DNA of 64,000 nt from Paenarthrobacter ilicis (GCF_016907545.1 NZ_JAFBCD010000001.1:2790001-2854000); one strand, 5' to 3'. Shown: positions 9,217 through 18,459, numbered from the stretch's first letter. Notes: generated from the sequence alone by a model not told the origin. Made by a program: numbers and translations.

Positions 9217-10371
9217 TTAGAGAGCGTCGCTGAGCTCCAGGGGGTCTTCCCAGGAGCCCGCGGCCATCGTCATTTCGGCTGCGGTGAGTTGGCAGCCTTC
9301 CAAAAGGTCCCGGATTTCCGCCGGATCAATGTCCTTGCTGCGTCCTGTGACTGCCAGCACGGTTCCACGGTCGCCATGGCTCGGATGCCAGTCAAGGGCA
9401 GCGTCGGGGTCGGCTCCCGCACCGCGTTTCCCCGCAGGCGCACCGGTTGTGCCACCGGCGGTATCCGCCAGCCACGTCCCTGTACTTTCGAGCCAGACCC
9501 TGGGCCCGATGCCTTGGACCACAATCCGTTTGGTGGGGGCCGACGCAATCCAGAGGCGCCCCCGCAGCCAATGGCTGCCCACGGCCAGCTGCGGCAGGGC
9601 ATCGCGGAACCGCCCTGGGTGCAGGGGCCGTTCAGCACGGTGGAGCACCGTGCGGAATGAACCATCGGACTCGCTGACAGGAATGCGCACGACGCCGGGC
9701 CGGTTGCGTGCCGCTGCTTCGTCGTCGTCGAAGCAGCCTGGCTGGAAGGTGTCTGCTGCCGCCACCAGGGCCGCATGGGGAGCCAGTTGGCCGAGCAACT
9801 CGATGCCCAGCATCCAGGCGCGGGTTCCCTCCGGATTCTCCCCCATCAGCCCAGCACCAAGCCCCGGGTACACCATCACAGTGTCCGCCTGCGAGAACTC
9901 CCTGATGAGGAACTCCCCGCTGGTGCGCTCATCCCGGGGAGTAGAAGTAAAGCCCGACTCAAAGAGGCTATGCCGATCCCAGATCTGGTCATCCAGCTCC
10001 GAGGCGTCAACGGCCAGCACTGCGTTGTCTATGCGTGCCGGTTCGCTGAGCCCGTAGCGAAGCTCGGCAAGGGCCATTCCGGCTTCAACTCCCGGGGGCA
10101 AGCCCAGGACAACGTGGCCGAGGCCCGCGGCTGCGAGCCGTTCCGCCGTCGGAACAACATCCAACCTCACAGTGCAGCTGAGGCACCCATGCTCCAGCAG
10201 CGTTGTTTCACGTTCGACCAGTTGGCCGTTCCGGTAGATCCGGCGGAGGACCAAGGACGCATCCAGGAGATCATGCAGGACCACGGCCGATTCCGGGTGG
10301 ATTTGTCCCACCCGGTGGGCAGCGGCATCACGGCACTGGGTGTCAAGGGAAGTGACGACTGTAAGGTGCAT
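9217..10371 (-). CDS. COG0523 (CobW C-terminal domain) family protein, degenerate GTPase
   Basis: 384 residues. The C-terminal half shows the CobW C-terminal domain (RPLHPGRFRDALPQL, then HWLRGRLWIASAP and EIRDLLEGCQLTAAEM). COG0523 proteins are GTPases tied to metal, often zinc, allocation. Two canonical features are altered. The N-terminus MHLTVVTSLDTQCRDAAAH occupies the P-loop position but has no GxxGxGKT, and the usual CxCC metal motif reads GCLSCTVR. GTP hydrolysis is therefore doubtful. The ATG has no Shine-Dalgarno; a -10 box lies 6 bases upstream, giving a leaderless mRNA, and a Fur/Zur-like palindrome overlaps the promoter. Downstream genes are type B L36 and an AroE-like protein. 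Confidence 0.85.
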   Translation of the reverse strand: MHLTVVTSLDTQCRDAAAHRVGQIHPESAVVLHDLLDASLVLRRIYRNGQLVERETTLLEHGCLSCTVRLDVVPTAERLAAAGLGHVVLGLPPGVEAGMALAELRYGLSEPARIDNAVLAVDASELDDQIWDRHSLFESGFTSTPRDERTSGEFLIREFSQADTVMVYPGLGAGLMGENPEGTRAWMLGIELLGQLAPHAALVAAADTFQPGCFDDDEAAARNRPGVVRIPVSESDGSFRTVLHRAERPLHPGRFRDALPQLAVGSHWLRGRLWIASAPTKRIVVQGIGPRVWLESTGTWLADTAGGTTGAPAGKRGAGADPDAALDWHPSHGDRGTVLAVTGRSKDIDPAEIRDLLEGCQLTAAEMTMAAGSWEDPLELSDAL

Positions 10372-10377
10372 GCCGAC

Positions 10378-10406
10378 AGTCTATTGCGAATGGTTCTCAA
10401 TATCAA
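10378..10406 (-). promoter_or_regulatory. Leaderless promoter of the COG0523 operon with Zur-like operator
   Basis: On the minus strand TTGATA (10406-10401), 17 bases and TAGACT (10383-10378) form a promoter whose -10 box ends 6 bases before the ATG at 10371. The spacer carries ATTGCGAATGGTTCTCAAT (10383-10401), a 19-base palindrome with 7 of 9 arm positions matching, of the Fur/Zur operator type. Repressor binding would cover both promoter boxes. Assignment to Zur rather than Fur rests on the zinc-related genes it controls. Confidence 0.75.
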
Positions 10407-10536
10407 GGAACCTGGGAAGTAACCCACCACAGCACCGCAAACTGCGGGGTTCGGGCTGCATTAGACTTGATCCGACCGCTGGCGGCCCCGCAGCGGGGAA
10501 CAACGTCCGGCTGAGACGACATCACGAGGGGACTAC

Positions 10537-11688
10537 GTGCAGATTGATTTTGCGCCATCCAGGCAATCGACACTGGGTGTGGAATGGGAGTTGGCGCTCG
10601 TCAATGCACGCACCGGCGAACTCGTATCGGTAGCGAATGACGTCCTCAAAGGGGTAGCGAACAATCACCCCGACCTCAACGAGGACGACGAGCACCCCCA
10701 TATCAAGCGGGAACTGCTGCTGAACACCGTGGAACTCGTCACCGGAATCTGCGAAACCGTCAAGGATGCCAAAGAAGACCTCAGCCGCTCGCTGGCAGCC
10801 GTCCGCGAAATCACTGACACCATGGGCGTGGAAGTCTTCTGCGCGGGAAGCCACCCCTTCAGCCCTCCCCTGCTCCAACCCGTCACGGACAAAGAGCGCT
10901 ACGCCAAACTCATTGAGCGGACCCAATGGTGGGGCCGGCAAATGGTCATCTACGGCGTACACGTCCATGTGGGCATTGACCGCAAGGACAAAGTGCTCCC
11001 CATCCTTGACGGCCTGGTCAACTACTTCCCGCACTTCCAGGCGCTCTCCGCTTCCAGCCCGTTCTGGGCCGGAGAAGAAACGGGCTACGCATCCCAGCGT
11101 GCCCTCATGTTCCAGCAACTTCCCACCGCCGGGTTGCCGTTCCAGTTCGATACGTGGGAAGCCTACGAGTCCTACGTCCAGGACATGTTCACCACGGGTG
11201 TCATCGATTCAACCTCCGAGATCCGTTGGGACATCCGTCCGGTGTCCAACCTGGGCACCATTGAAATGCGGATCTGCGATGGCCTGGCCAGCCTTGAAGA
11301 GGTGGGAGCCATCGCTGCGCTGACCCAGTGCCTGGTGGACGAGTTCTCCTCGATCCTGGACGCCGGGGGCAGCATTCCCACCATGCCGCCATGGCATGTG
11401 CAGGAAAACAAGTGGCGTGCCGCCCGCTACGGCATGGAAGCAATCATCATCCTCGACGCCGAGGGCAACGAGCAGCTGGTCACCGAGCACCTGGCAGAAA
11501 CCGTCAGCCGCCTTGAGCCCGTCGCCGCCAAGCTTGGCTGCTCCGAGGAACTGGCCGATGTCCTCAAAATCATCCAGCGCGGGGCCAGCTACCAGCGGCA
11601 GCGCCGGGTAGCCGCCGCCCACGACGGCGACCTGCAGGCAGTGGTCATGGACCTGGTCCAGCAGATGCGCAAGGGCCCTGACGCCTGA
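10537..11688 (+). CDS. Glutamate-cysteine ligase-like carboxylate-amine ligase (GCS2/YbdK family)
   Basis: 383 residues beginning STLGVEWELALVN, the GCS2 family start in which the glutamate belongs to the ATP/Mg site. Further family segments are YGVHVHVGIDRKDK, IRWDIRPVSNLGTIEMRICD and HVQENKWRAARYG. YbdK-type enzymes couple glutamate with cysteine or another amine using ATP. Since this organism carries mycothiol genes, a role in classical glutathione synthesis is not assured. The start is GTG, with GAGGGG about 6 bases upstream. TAGACT at 10462-10467 is a possible -10 box. The gene ends one base from the convergent tsaD stop. Confidence 0.87.
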   Translation: MQIDFAPSRQSTLGVEWELALVNARTGELVSVANDVLKGVANNHPDLNEDDEHPHIKRELLLNTVELVTGICETVKDAKEDLSRSLAAVREITDTMGVEVFCAGSHPFSPPLLQPVTDKERYAKLIERTQWWGRQMVIYGVHVHVGIDRKDKVLPILDGLVNYFPHFQALSASSPFWAGEETGYASQRALMFQQLPTAGLPFQFDTWEAYESYVQDMFTTGVIDSTSEIRWDIRPVSNLGTIEMRICDGLASLEEVGAIAALTQCLVDEFSSILDAGGSIPTMPPWHVQENKWRAARYGMEAIIILDAEGNEQLVTEHLAETVSRLEPVAAKLGCSEELADVLKIIQRGASYQRQRRVAAAHDGDLQAVVMDLVQQMRKGPDA

Positions 11689-11689
11689 T

Positions 11690-12847
11690 TCAGGCCGGCA
11701 ACGATACCGCTGTCACGGGCATGGACGAATCCGGTGCGAAGCCAATTCCACTGGGTCCGATTCCTGCCATGATCAGCTGTGATCCCAGGGCAGCCACCAT
11801 GGCGCCGTTGTCCGTGCACACGTCCAGTGGCGGCACCTGGAGCTTGATGCCTGCCGAGGTGCACCGCTGGCCGGTCAGCTCCCTGAGGCGGGAGTTGGCC
11901 GCCACCCCACCGCCCAGCAGGAGGTCGGTGATGCCGTTCTCCTTGCAGGCCAGCACAGCTTTGGACGTAATCACATCAACCACGGCTTCCTGGAATGCGG
12001 CTGCCACATCGGCCACGGGCACTTCTTCGCCGCGGGCTTCAAACTGTTCCACGCAGCGCGCCACCGCGGTCTTGAGTCCGCTGAAGGACCAGTCGTAGCG
12101 GTGCGGCCCAGGCTGCTCCGCGGTCCCCATGTACTTGGGCTGGCTGAGTCCGCGCGGGAACCGGATTGCTTTGGGGTTTCCCTGCCTGGCCAGCTTGTCG
12201 ATGGCCGGGCCTCCCGGGTAGCCGAGTCCAAGGATGCGCGCCACCTTGTCATAGGCTTCGCCGGCTGCGTCATCAATGGTGGAACCCAACAGTTCAACGT
12301 CATCGGTGATGTTCCGGATCCGCAGGATCTCCGTGTGCCCCCCGGACACCAGCAAAGCTCCGAGGTTTTCCGGCAAGCTGCCGGCACCCAGGCCGGCGGC
12401 AGCACCGGCGTCGTGCTTCTCCTTGGCGCGTGACGTTCCGTCCGGAGCCGGCCGGGGATCCAACAGCCCCACGCCCACATGCGCCACCAGGTGGTTGATG
12501 GCATACAGCGGCTTGCCGGTGGCAACAGCCAATGCCTTGGCCGCGCAGACGCCCACCATCAGCGCACCGGCCAGGCCCGGACCGGAGGTCACGGCGATGG
12601 CATCGATCTCGTCCAGGGTGACGCCGGCTTCCTGAAGCGCTTCCTGCAGGGTGGGCACAAAGGCGTCCAGATGTGCCCGGGATGCAATCTCCGGGATGAC
12701 ACCGCCAAAGCGTACATGCTCCTCCATGGAGGAGGACACCGTGTTGGTCAGCAGGGTGGTTCCCCGGACAATCCCCACGCCGGTTTCGTCGCAGGACGAC
12801 TCGATGCCCAAGACCAAGGGGCGTTGCTTGGTTTCATTGCCGCTCAC
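11690..12847 (-). CDS. tsaD: tRNA N6-threonylcarbamoyladenosine transferase TsaD
   Basis: 385 residues of the ASKHA/Kae1 fold. It starts with [18 protein letters not shown] and contains the metal-binding [10 protein letters not shown], then [14 protein letters not shown] and [15 protein letters not shown]. It transfers the threonylcarbamoyl group to A37 of ANN-decoding tRNAs, with TsaB and TsaE. Compared with E. coli TsaD there is an inserted, poorly conserved stretch of about 30 residues after GVGLLDPRP. Its start overlaps the rimI stop by four bases, so it is the last gene of alr-tsaE-tsaB-rimI-tsaD. Confidence 0.97.
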   Translation of the reverse strand: MSGNETKQRPLVLGIESSCDETGVGIVRGTTLLTNTVSSSMEEHVRFGGVIPEIASRAHLDAFVPTLQEALQEAGVTLDEIDAIAVTSGPGLAGALMVGVCAAKALAVATGKPLYAINHLVAHVGVGLLDPRPAPDGTSRAKEKHDAGAAAGLGAGSLPENLGALLVSGGHTEILRIRNITDDVELLGSTIDDAAGEAYDKVARILGLGYPGGPAIDKLARQGNPKAIRFPRGLSQPKYMGTAEQPGPHRYDWSFSGLKTAVARCVEQFEARGEEVPVADVAAAFQEAVVDVITSKAVLACKENGITDLLLGGGVAANSRLRELTGQRCTSAGIKLQVPPLDVCTDNGAMVAALGSQLIMAGIGPSGIGFAPDSSMPVTAVSLPA

Positions 12848-13347
12848 GCGGGTGATCCTTCCGTGGTGTTTTCGTCGTTCAGGGCCAGCCTCATGATCAA
12901 GGCATCTGTCCCGTCCCGGTAATACCGGGGACGCACATGGATCTGTTCGAACCCGAAGCGAAGGTAGAGCTGCTGGGCGCGGGGGTTGTCGGCCCGGACT
13001 TCCAGGAGGAGGTCGGCAGCTTTCCGGCGCCGGGACTCGTCCACCAGAAACGTCAGGAGAGCCGAACCGATCCCGCGGCCTTCGAACTCGGGGACGACGG
13101 CGATCGTCTGGACATCCGCGATCGGCTCAATGCACATGAGGCCCGCGTAGCCCACAATGAGGCCGTCAACCTCAGCCACCAGGTAGCGCCGCGTCTCCGG
13201 CTGGGCCAGCTCGTCGTAGAACATGTGCAGGGGCCAGGCGTCCACGGGAAACAGCCGCCGCTCCAGCGCATCAACGGCGGGGACGTCGGCCTCGGTCATG
13301 TCCCGCAGCGTCACCCCGGCCACTTCCGGCGTGGGGGAAAGTTTCAC
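12844..13347 (-). CDS. rimI: Ribosomal-protein-alanine N-acetyltransferase RimI (GNAT)
   Basis: 167 residues with the GNAT acetyl-CoA motif [20 protein letters not shown] and the C-terminal [20 protein letters not shown] typical of RimI, which acetylates the N-terminus of S18 or other proteins. The frame is open to 13398, inside tsaB, but the GTG at 13347 is preferred because it lies after the tsaB stop and has GAGGAG 9 bases upstream. Position between tsaB and tsaD is the standard actinobacterial order. Confidence 0.93.
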   Translation of the reverse strand: MKLSPTPEVAGVTLRDMTEADVPAVDALERRLFPVDAWPLHMFYDELAQPETRRYLVAEVDGLIVGYAGLMCIEPIADVQTIAVVPEFEGRGIGSALLTFLVDESRRRKAADLLLEVRADNPRAQQLYLRFGFEQIHVRPRYYRDGTDALIMRLALNDENTTEGSPA

Positions 13348-13360
13348 AATGACCAGCTCC

Positions 13361-14026
13361 TCACAGGGCACGTTTCCTGGGACCCGGTACCTGCGCATCG
13401 GACTCCCTGAGGTACAGCGGCGTGGAATCCAGCAGCGGCTCCCCCAAGCCCAGCTTTGCTACGGCGAACCTGCCCAGCGATGCTGCGTGTGGCTGCGTTT
13501 CCGCGAAGTCCGGATGGGCCTTAAGCTCAGTGGCGTAAAGACCCGCACCAGCCCCGAAGACGGGCAGGTCCGGAAGCCCGGCGGCGAAGCCCACGTGGGG
13601 ACCATCCACCAGCTCCGGCAGCTGATCTCCGGACACGGAGTAACGGGCCCAGTAGACCTCTTTGCGGCGGGCATCGGTGGCCACCAGGAACTCGGAAATG
13701 CCGGCCACGGAACTTGCCACCTCCACGGCGATCGCGTCCAGGCTCATCACGCCATGCAAAGGCTTGTTCCAGACAAACGCCAAGGTGCGGGCCGTGGCAA
13801 TTCCGGAGCGGAGCCCGGTGAATGGTCCCGGCCCAACTCCTGTGACGATCGCGTCGATGTCAGCGCCGGCCACGGCTGCACGGGACAACAGATCCTGAAT
13901 ACCCGGGGCAAGGACCTCCGCGTGGCTGCGCGTGTCCTCGGTGGCGAAGGAATCCAGCACCCCGGCGTCATCGGAAACCAGTGCGGCACTGGCAACGGCA
14001 GACGTATCAATGGCAAGGATCAGCAT
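13361..14026 (-). CDS. tsaB: t6A biosynthesis protein TsaB
   Basis: 221 residues starting MLILAIDTSAVASAALV and containing ATGVGPGPFTGLRSG-type sequence (TGVGPGPFTGLRSGIATART), the hallmark of TsaB, the inactive TsaD homologue that scaffolds the t6A complex. The ATG at 14026 shares its A with the tsaE stop (TGATG), implying translational coupling; an upstream in-frame start at 14077 would overlap tsaE for no reason. Confidence 0.95.
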   Translation of the reverse strand: MLILAIDTSAVASAALVSDDAGVLDSFATEDTRSHAEVLAPGIQDLLSRAAVAGADIDAIVTGVGPGPFTGLRSGIATARTLAFVWNKPLHGVMSLDAIAVEVASSVAGISEFLVATDARRKEVYWARYSVSGDQLPELVDGPHVGFAAGLPDLPVFGAGAGLYATELKAHPDFAETQPHAASLGRFAVAKLGLGEPLLDSTPLYLRESDAQVPGPRKRAL

Positions 14027-14622
14027 CAGAGGCCCTCCTGGTCGGCAGACTGCAGCGCATCCGGCACGGTGCTCCACCGGGGGCCGAAGCCACGGAACAC
14101 GATGGTTCGTGGCTCGTCGTCATCGTCGGTGTCGAAGTCAAGATCATCGAGGGTCCCGGCAGCCTCGCCGCCCACGGCCCTGTAGAGCTCCACTTCAAGG
14201 CGGCTCTCCGAGAGGTGTTCCACCCGGTCACGGCCCCACTCCACCACCGTCACGGACGTGTCCATGGTGTTTTCAAGGTCGATGTCGTCAATTTCGGCGG
14301 CAGACCCAAGGCGGTAGGCATCAACGTGCACCAGGTCCGGTCCGCCCGGGCGTGGACCGTCCGGCAGGTGGGGATGGATTCTGACCAACACGAACGTGGG
14401 CGAAATGATGCCTGCACGGACGCCCAGGCCCTCCCCCAGACCTTGGGTGAACGTTGTTTTCCCGGCTCCCAGTTCGCCGGTGAGAATCAGGAGATCTCCG
14501 GCCTCAAGTACCCCACCCAGCGCTGCTGCGAGCGCGTGGGTCTGCTCCGCCGTCGTAACCTTCAGCGTCCGTTCCCACTGCGGCTGGTTGTTATCCCGCT
14601 GGTCCCTGTCCGACTGGTTCAC
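14026..14622 (-). CDS. tsaE: t6A biosynthesis ATPase TsaE
   Basis: 198 residues with the P-loop LILTGELGAGKTTFTQGL, the switch-like ISPTFVLVRIH, and HVDAYRL followed by VVEWGRDRVEHL, the standard TsaE order. TsaE hydrolyses ATP to reset the TsaB-TsaD complex. The C-terminus carries an extra acidic segment (LDDLDFDTDDDDEPR) beyond the core. It begins with GTG overlapping the alr stop by four bases. Confidence 0.95.
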   Translation of the reverse strand: MNQSDRDQRDNNQPQWERTLKVTTAEQTHALAAALGGVLEAGDLLILTGELGAGKTTFTQGLGEGLGVRAGIISPTFVLVRIHPHLPDGPRPGGPDLVHVDAYRLGSAAEIDDIDLENTMDTSVTVVEWGRDRVEHLSESRLEVELYRAVGGEAAGTLDDLDFDTDDDDEPRTIVFRGFGPRWSTVPDALQSADQEGL

Positions 14623-15869
14623 AGGGCCGCAGCTTCCGCGTCCCCGGTGACCGCCGGCAGTACACCGGGGGACGCAGCTTCATTGATGTAGGTCCGTGGC
14701 ACGCGGCCGCTGATCCGCGTCACGATCTCGTAGTTGTTGGTGCCGGCGGCTGCCGCCCAGTCGTCGGCTGTTGGCCCGCCGGCGGCGCCGCTGCCGAACA
14801 TGACTGCTTCGCAGCCTTTGAGCGACTCCGCTGCGTCAGCGCCCAGCGGCCCCAGATCAATGACCATTTGGTCCATGGCAATCCTGCCCACTACGGGGTA
14901 AGTGACGCCGTTGACCCGGACGGGGCCGCCTGTGGCTACCCGGGGCACTCCGTCCGCGTAGCCCAGGGGCACCAGCCCCAGGGTGCTTTCGCCGCTGGTG
15001 CGGTAGTTGAGGCCGTAGGACACGCCCTGGCCCTGCGGGACCTTCTTGCAGTTGGACAGCAGCGTCCTCACGGTCATGGCGGGGTGCAAGCCCAGCTCAG
15101 CCGAGGTTGCGCCCTCGAACGGGGACAACCCGTACACGCCCAGGCCAACCCTCACCAGGTCAAAGTGCGTATCCGGGCGGGACAGCGTTGCCGGCGTGTT
15201 GGCAAGGTGCCGGACCTCGGCGTCCACCCCCGCGTCCTCGGCAATGGCGATCACCTCCCGGAAGACGGCCAGCTGTTCGTCGGTTTCCGGTCGGTGCGGC
15301 TCATCCGCCACGGCAAGGTGGGAGAAAATCCCGACGACGCGCAGCAGTCCCTGGTCCTGGTATTCCATGGCCTGCCCCACCAGCTGGTCCCAGTCCTCGA
15401 TGGTGCAGCCGTTGCGGCCCAAACCGGTGTCGACTTTCAGGTGGACGCGTGCAGGCCGTTCCTGCTCCCGGGCAGCGGTGACCACGGCGTCCAGTTCCCA
15501 GCCGGAAATTCCGACGTCGATGCCGGCGGCGACTGCCGCTTGGAAATTGCTCTCGCGGGTGTGCAACCAGGCCAGCATCGGCGCCTCCACACCGGCGGCA
15601 CGCAGGGCGAGCCCTTCCGAGATGTGGGCTACACCCAGCCAGCGGGCGCCGGCGTCCAAGGCGGCCCGGGCAACGTGGACAGCCCCATGGCCGTACGCGT
15701 CCGCCTTCACCACGGCCATCACTGCGGCGGGCGAGGCGATGGCTACGAACTGCCGGACGTTGTGCCGCACGGCATCAAGGTCAATCACGGCAGACCGTTC
15801 CAGCACCGCTGCCTTTGCTACCGAAGGCCGTGCGCCGATCCCGATTTCTGCTGCCGCTTCATAAGTCAC
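14619..15869 (-). CDS. alr: Alanine racemase
   Basis: 416 residues of fold-type III PLP racemase. VMAVVKADAYGHGAVHVARAA-like sequence near residue 55 contains the PLP-binding lysine, and YGLNYRTSGESTLGLVPLGY with the following ADGVPR carries the C-terminal domain signature and catalytic tyrosine region. It makes D-alanine for peptidoglycan. First gene of the overlapping alr-tsaE-tsaB-rimI-tsaD string. Confidence 0.96.
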   Translation of the reverse strand: MTYEAAAEIGIGARPSVAKAAVLERSAVIDLDAVRHNVRQFVAIASPAAVMAVVKADAYGHGAVHVARAALDAGARWLGVAHISEGLALRAAGVEAPMLAWLHTRESNFQAAVAAGIDVGISGWELDAVVTAAREQERPARVHLKVDTGLGRNGCTIEDWDQLVGQAMEYQDQGLLRVVGIFSHLAVADEPHRPETDEQLAVFREVIAIAEDAGVDAEVRHLANTPATLSRPDTHFDLVRVGLGVYGLSPFEGATSAELGLHPAMTVRTLLSNCKKVPQGQGVSYGLNYRTSGESTLGLVPLGYADGVPRVATGGPVRVNGVTYPVVGRIAMDQMVIDLGPLGADAAESLKGCEAVMFGSGAAGGPTADDWAAAAGTNNYEIVTRISGRVPRTYINEAASPGVLPAVTGDAEAAAL

Positions 15870-15935
15870 CCTAGAGATTCTAGTAGCGCCGCTGACTTCG
15901 GGTTAACTCCCCCGCTGCCCACGCCGGGGTGGCCC

Positions 15936-17027
15936 TCATGCGTCGGACAAGTGCGCGATCGTTGCGCGGGCGCGGCGCTGGGCCCCGGCCGGGATGTCCT
16001 TGACGATCGGTTCCAGGAAGGCGAACCGACGCACATACTGGCTGGACTGCCGTTCTTTCCTGGCGTTGGCACGCTGCCACCAATCGGCAATGTCTCCCCA
16101 TCCCGGGGCAGCAAGCGAGCCTCCCACCTGCTGGACCGCCAGTGAGGCGCACAGGTTCGCGAACCGCAGCCGGTCCCCCAGGGTCCACCCCGCCAGGCAT
16201 CCCACGATGAAGGCCGCCCCAAAGCAGTCCCCTGCCCCTGTGGGATCGGCGGCGGACACCGGCAGGGAGGGAACCCACTCTTCCTCCCCGGTCAGTGAGT
16301 CCACTGCCACTGCTCCCTGGGAGCCAAGGGTCACCACGGCCACGGGAACCCTGTCCGCCAGGGAATACAGCGCAGCCCAAGGATCGTCCTTGCCGGTGAA
16401 GGCCATTGCTTCGGGAGCATTGGGCAAAAAGGCGTGGAAGTTCTCCAGTTGCTCCAGCCTGCGTTCGGACCATTCCCCGGTGGGATCCCAGCCCACCACG
16501 CCAAACAACTTGGTGCCCGCGGACTTGGCGGCAAGCATCCACGGCTCCAGGTCCTCCCCCAGATCAGCCACTGCTGCGAGCGCTTCCGGCGGTGTGCCGA
16601 TGAGCTCGGAGGCGCTGATCGGTGCGGGGTGGCCGTGGGTCACCATGGATCTGTCCTGGTTGACGCACATGGAAACGGTCACCGGCGAATGCCAGCCGGC
16701 AATGCGACGGGAGCGCGACAGGTCCACATGCTCCTGGTTCTCGAGGATCTGCCAGTTGTAATCGCCGTAGCCGTCGTCACCGAACGTTGCCGCCAGGTGG
16801 GTGCGCAGTCCAAGCCGTGAGGCCGCAATCGCCTGGTTTGCCACCCCACCGGGACAACTTCCCATTCCCTCGCTCCACACCTCTGTTCCCGGCTCCGGGG
16901 CATGCGGCAGGCCGGTGAAAATGATGTCCTGGAAAACTGTCCCCGTGAGCAGGAGGTCGCACCGGTTGTTGCCGTCCTGCCGGACAGCGGCCAGGGGGTC
17001 GTAACGTCGCTGGGGAATGGCCTCCAT
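15936..17027 (-). CDS. PfkB/ribokinase-family carbohydrate kinase
   Basis: 363 residues. GGVANQAIAASRLGLRTHLA is the first PfkB signature and SAADPTGAGDCFGAAFIVG the second, whose Asp is the catalytic base; VAVVTLGSQGAVAV precedes it. Such kinases phosphorylate sugars or nucleosides in the cytoplasm. The frame reaches 17084, overlapping the divergent GH4 gene, so ATG 17027 is preferred. The divergent partner is a GH4 glycosidase usually acting on phosphorylated glycosides, suggesting a shared sugar pathway, but the exact substrate cannot be read from the sequence. Confidence 0.87.
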   Translation of the reverse strand: MEAIPQRRYDPLAAVRQDGNNRCDLLLTGTVFQDIIFTGLPHAPEPGTEVWSEGMGSCPGGVANQAIAASRLGLRTHLAATFGDDGYGDYNWQILENQEHVDLSRSRRIAGWHSPVTVSMCVNQDRSMVTHGHPAPISASELIGTPPEALAAVADLGEDLEPWMLAAKSAGTKLFGVVGWDPTGEWSERRLEQLENFHAFLPNAPEAMAFTGKDDPWAALYSLADRVPVAVVTLGSQGAVAVDSLTGEEEWVPSLPVSAADPTGAGDCFGAAFIVGCLAGWTLGDRLRFANLCASLAVQQVGGSLAAPGWGDIADWWQRANARKERQSSQYVRRFAFLEPIVKDIPAGAQRRARATIAHLSDA

Positions 17028-17073
17028 GCACGGCACACTACTCCGCGCCTTCCGGGCTGCATAGACTCTGAGC

Positions 17074-18453
17074 ATGCGGCTCATGATCGCCGGCGGTGGC
17101 GGCTTCCGGGTTCCCCTTGTTTACCGTGCTTTGTGCTCGGCTCCATTCGCGGGGCTGATCAGTACGGTGGTCCTCTACGATGTGGACGCTGCACGGCTGG
17201 CGGCTATCCAAGCCGTCCTGGAGGACATGCCCGCCGGTGATGCGCCCAGTCCGGCAATTGTTGCCACCACCGATCTTCAGCATGCGCTGGAAGGGACCGG
17301 GATGGTGTTCGCGGCCATCCGTCCCGGAGGGACACTGGGACGGATGGCCGACGAAAAGGTGGCCTTGGACCTCGGCCTGCTGGGCCAGGAAACCACCGGC
17401 GCAGGCGGGATCTCCTATGCCCTGCGGTCCGTCCCGCCCATGCTCGAACTCGCCTGGGCCATGTGCCGGTATTGTCCCTCGGCATGGCTCATCAACTTCA
17501 CCAACCCGGCAGGAATCATCACGGAAGCCCTGGTTCCCGTGCTGGGAAAGCGCGTGATCGGGATCTGCGATTCTGCCGGCGGCCTGGTCCAGCGGGCTGC
17601 CCGCACGGCAGGAGCGCCGTTGCCGGAAGGAAGGCTCGACGGCGTGGGCTACTTCGGGCTTAACCACCTCGGTTGGCTCTACCGCTTGGCGCCCGGCGGA
17701 AAGGACCTCCTGCCCGGACTGCTGGAAGACCCGCGGGCCCTGGCCACCATGGAAGAGGGCCGCTTGTTTGGCTCCGGAGTACTGCAGCGCCTTGGCTGCC
17801 TGCCCAACGAGTACCTGTATTACTACTACCAAACAGCGCAAGCCACTGCCGCCATCAAGCAGCAAAGCGAAACGCGTGGAGCGTCCATCCACCAGCAGCA
17901 AAGCTCGTTGTATCCCGTGCTTCCCCAGGCAGACCACCCGTACGCCGCCTGGGACTCGGCCCGCCGGTCCCGGGAGGAAGGCTACCTCGCTGAAGCCAGG
18001 GTGCACGGTGAGGAACGGAATGAGGCGGACCTCGCAGGAGGCGGGTATGAGCGGGTGGCGTTGTCCGTGATGCGTGCGCTCACCGGCGGCGGGGCCGCCC
18101 AGTTGATCCTGAACGTTCCCAATTCGCCCGTGGCGCCCACCGCCGGCCAGGACACAGCGGACGTTGCCGTAACCGGGCTGCCGGGAGACGCCGTCGTCGA
18201 GGTCCCCTGTGAAGTAACGCCCGACGGCGCTGTGCCGCTCGCGCAGGAACGTCCGGACGGGCAATTCCTCACATTGATGACGCGCGTCAAGGACGTTGAG
18301 CGGTTGGTGATCACCTCCGTGCGGGACGGCGAGCGCGATGCCGCGGTGCAGGCCTTTGCGGCGCATCCGCTGGTGGGCTCGGCACGGTTGGGGAGCCAAC
18401 TCCTGGACGGATACGAGGCCGCTTTTCCCGAGGTCCGCCGACTGTGGCGCTGA
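17074..18453 (+). CDS. Glycoside hydrolase family 4, 6-phospho-beta-glucosidase-like
   Basis: 459 residues. MRLMIAGGGGFRVPLVYRAL is the NAD-binding start, FAAIRPGGTLGRMADEKVAL and INFTNPAGIITEAL are GH4 signatures, and FGLNHLGW contains the metal-binding histidine. GH4 enzymes cleave glycosides by an NAD- and Mn-dependent redox mechanism. The motif around the metal cysteine reads GICDSAG, where phospho-beta-glucosidases usually have Cys-Asn, so substrate preference may be shifted. TAGACT (17062-17067) ends 6 bases before the ATG and there is no Shine-Dalgarno, which points to leaderless translation. Divergent from the PfkB kinase. Confidence 0.88.
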   Translation: MRLMIAGGGGFRVPLVYRALCSAPFAGLISTVVLYDVDAARLAAIQAVLEDMPAGDAPSPAIVATTDLQHALEGTGMVFAAIRPGGTLGRMADEKVALDLGLLGQETTGAGGISYALRSVPPMLELAWAMCRYCPSAWLINFTNPAGIITEALVPVLGKRVIGICDSAGGLVQRAARTAGAPLPEGRLDGVGYFGLNHLGWLYRLAPGGKDLLPGLLEDPRALATMEEGRLFGSGVLQRLGCLPNEYLYYYYQTAQATAAIKQQSETRGASIHQQQSSLYPVLPQADHPYAAWDSARRSREEGYLAEARVHGEERNEADLAGGGYERVALSVMRALTGGGAAQLILNVPNSPVAPTAGQDTADVAVTGLPGDAVVEVPCEVTPDGAVPLAQERPDGQFLTLMTRVKDVERLVITSVRDGERDAAVQAFAAHPLVGSARLGSQLLDGYEAAFPEVRRLWR

Positions 18454-18459
18454 CTTGGC

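Noticed and set aside
10383..10401. Fur (iron) box rather than Zur
   Set aside because: The palindrome alone would allow it, but the controlled genes (COG0523, cysteine-free L36) belong to zinc responses and no iron gene is adjacent.
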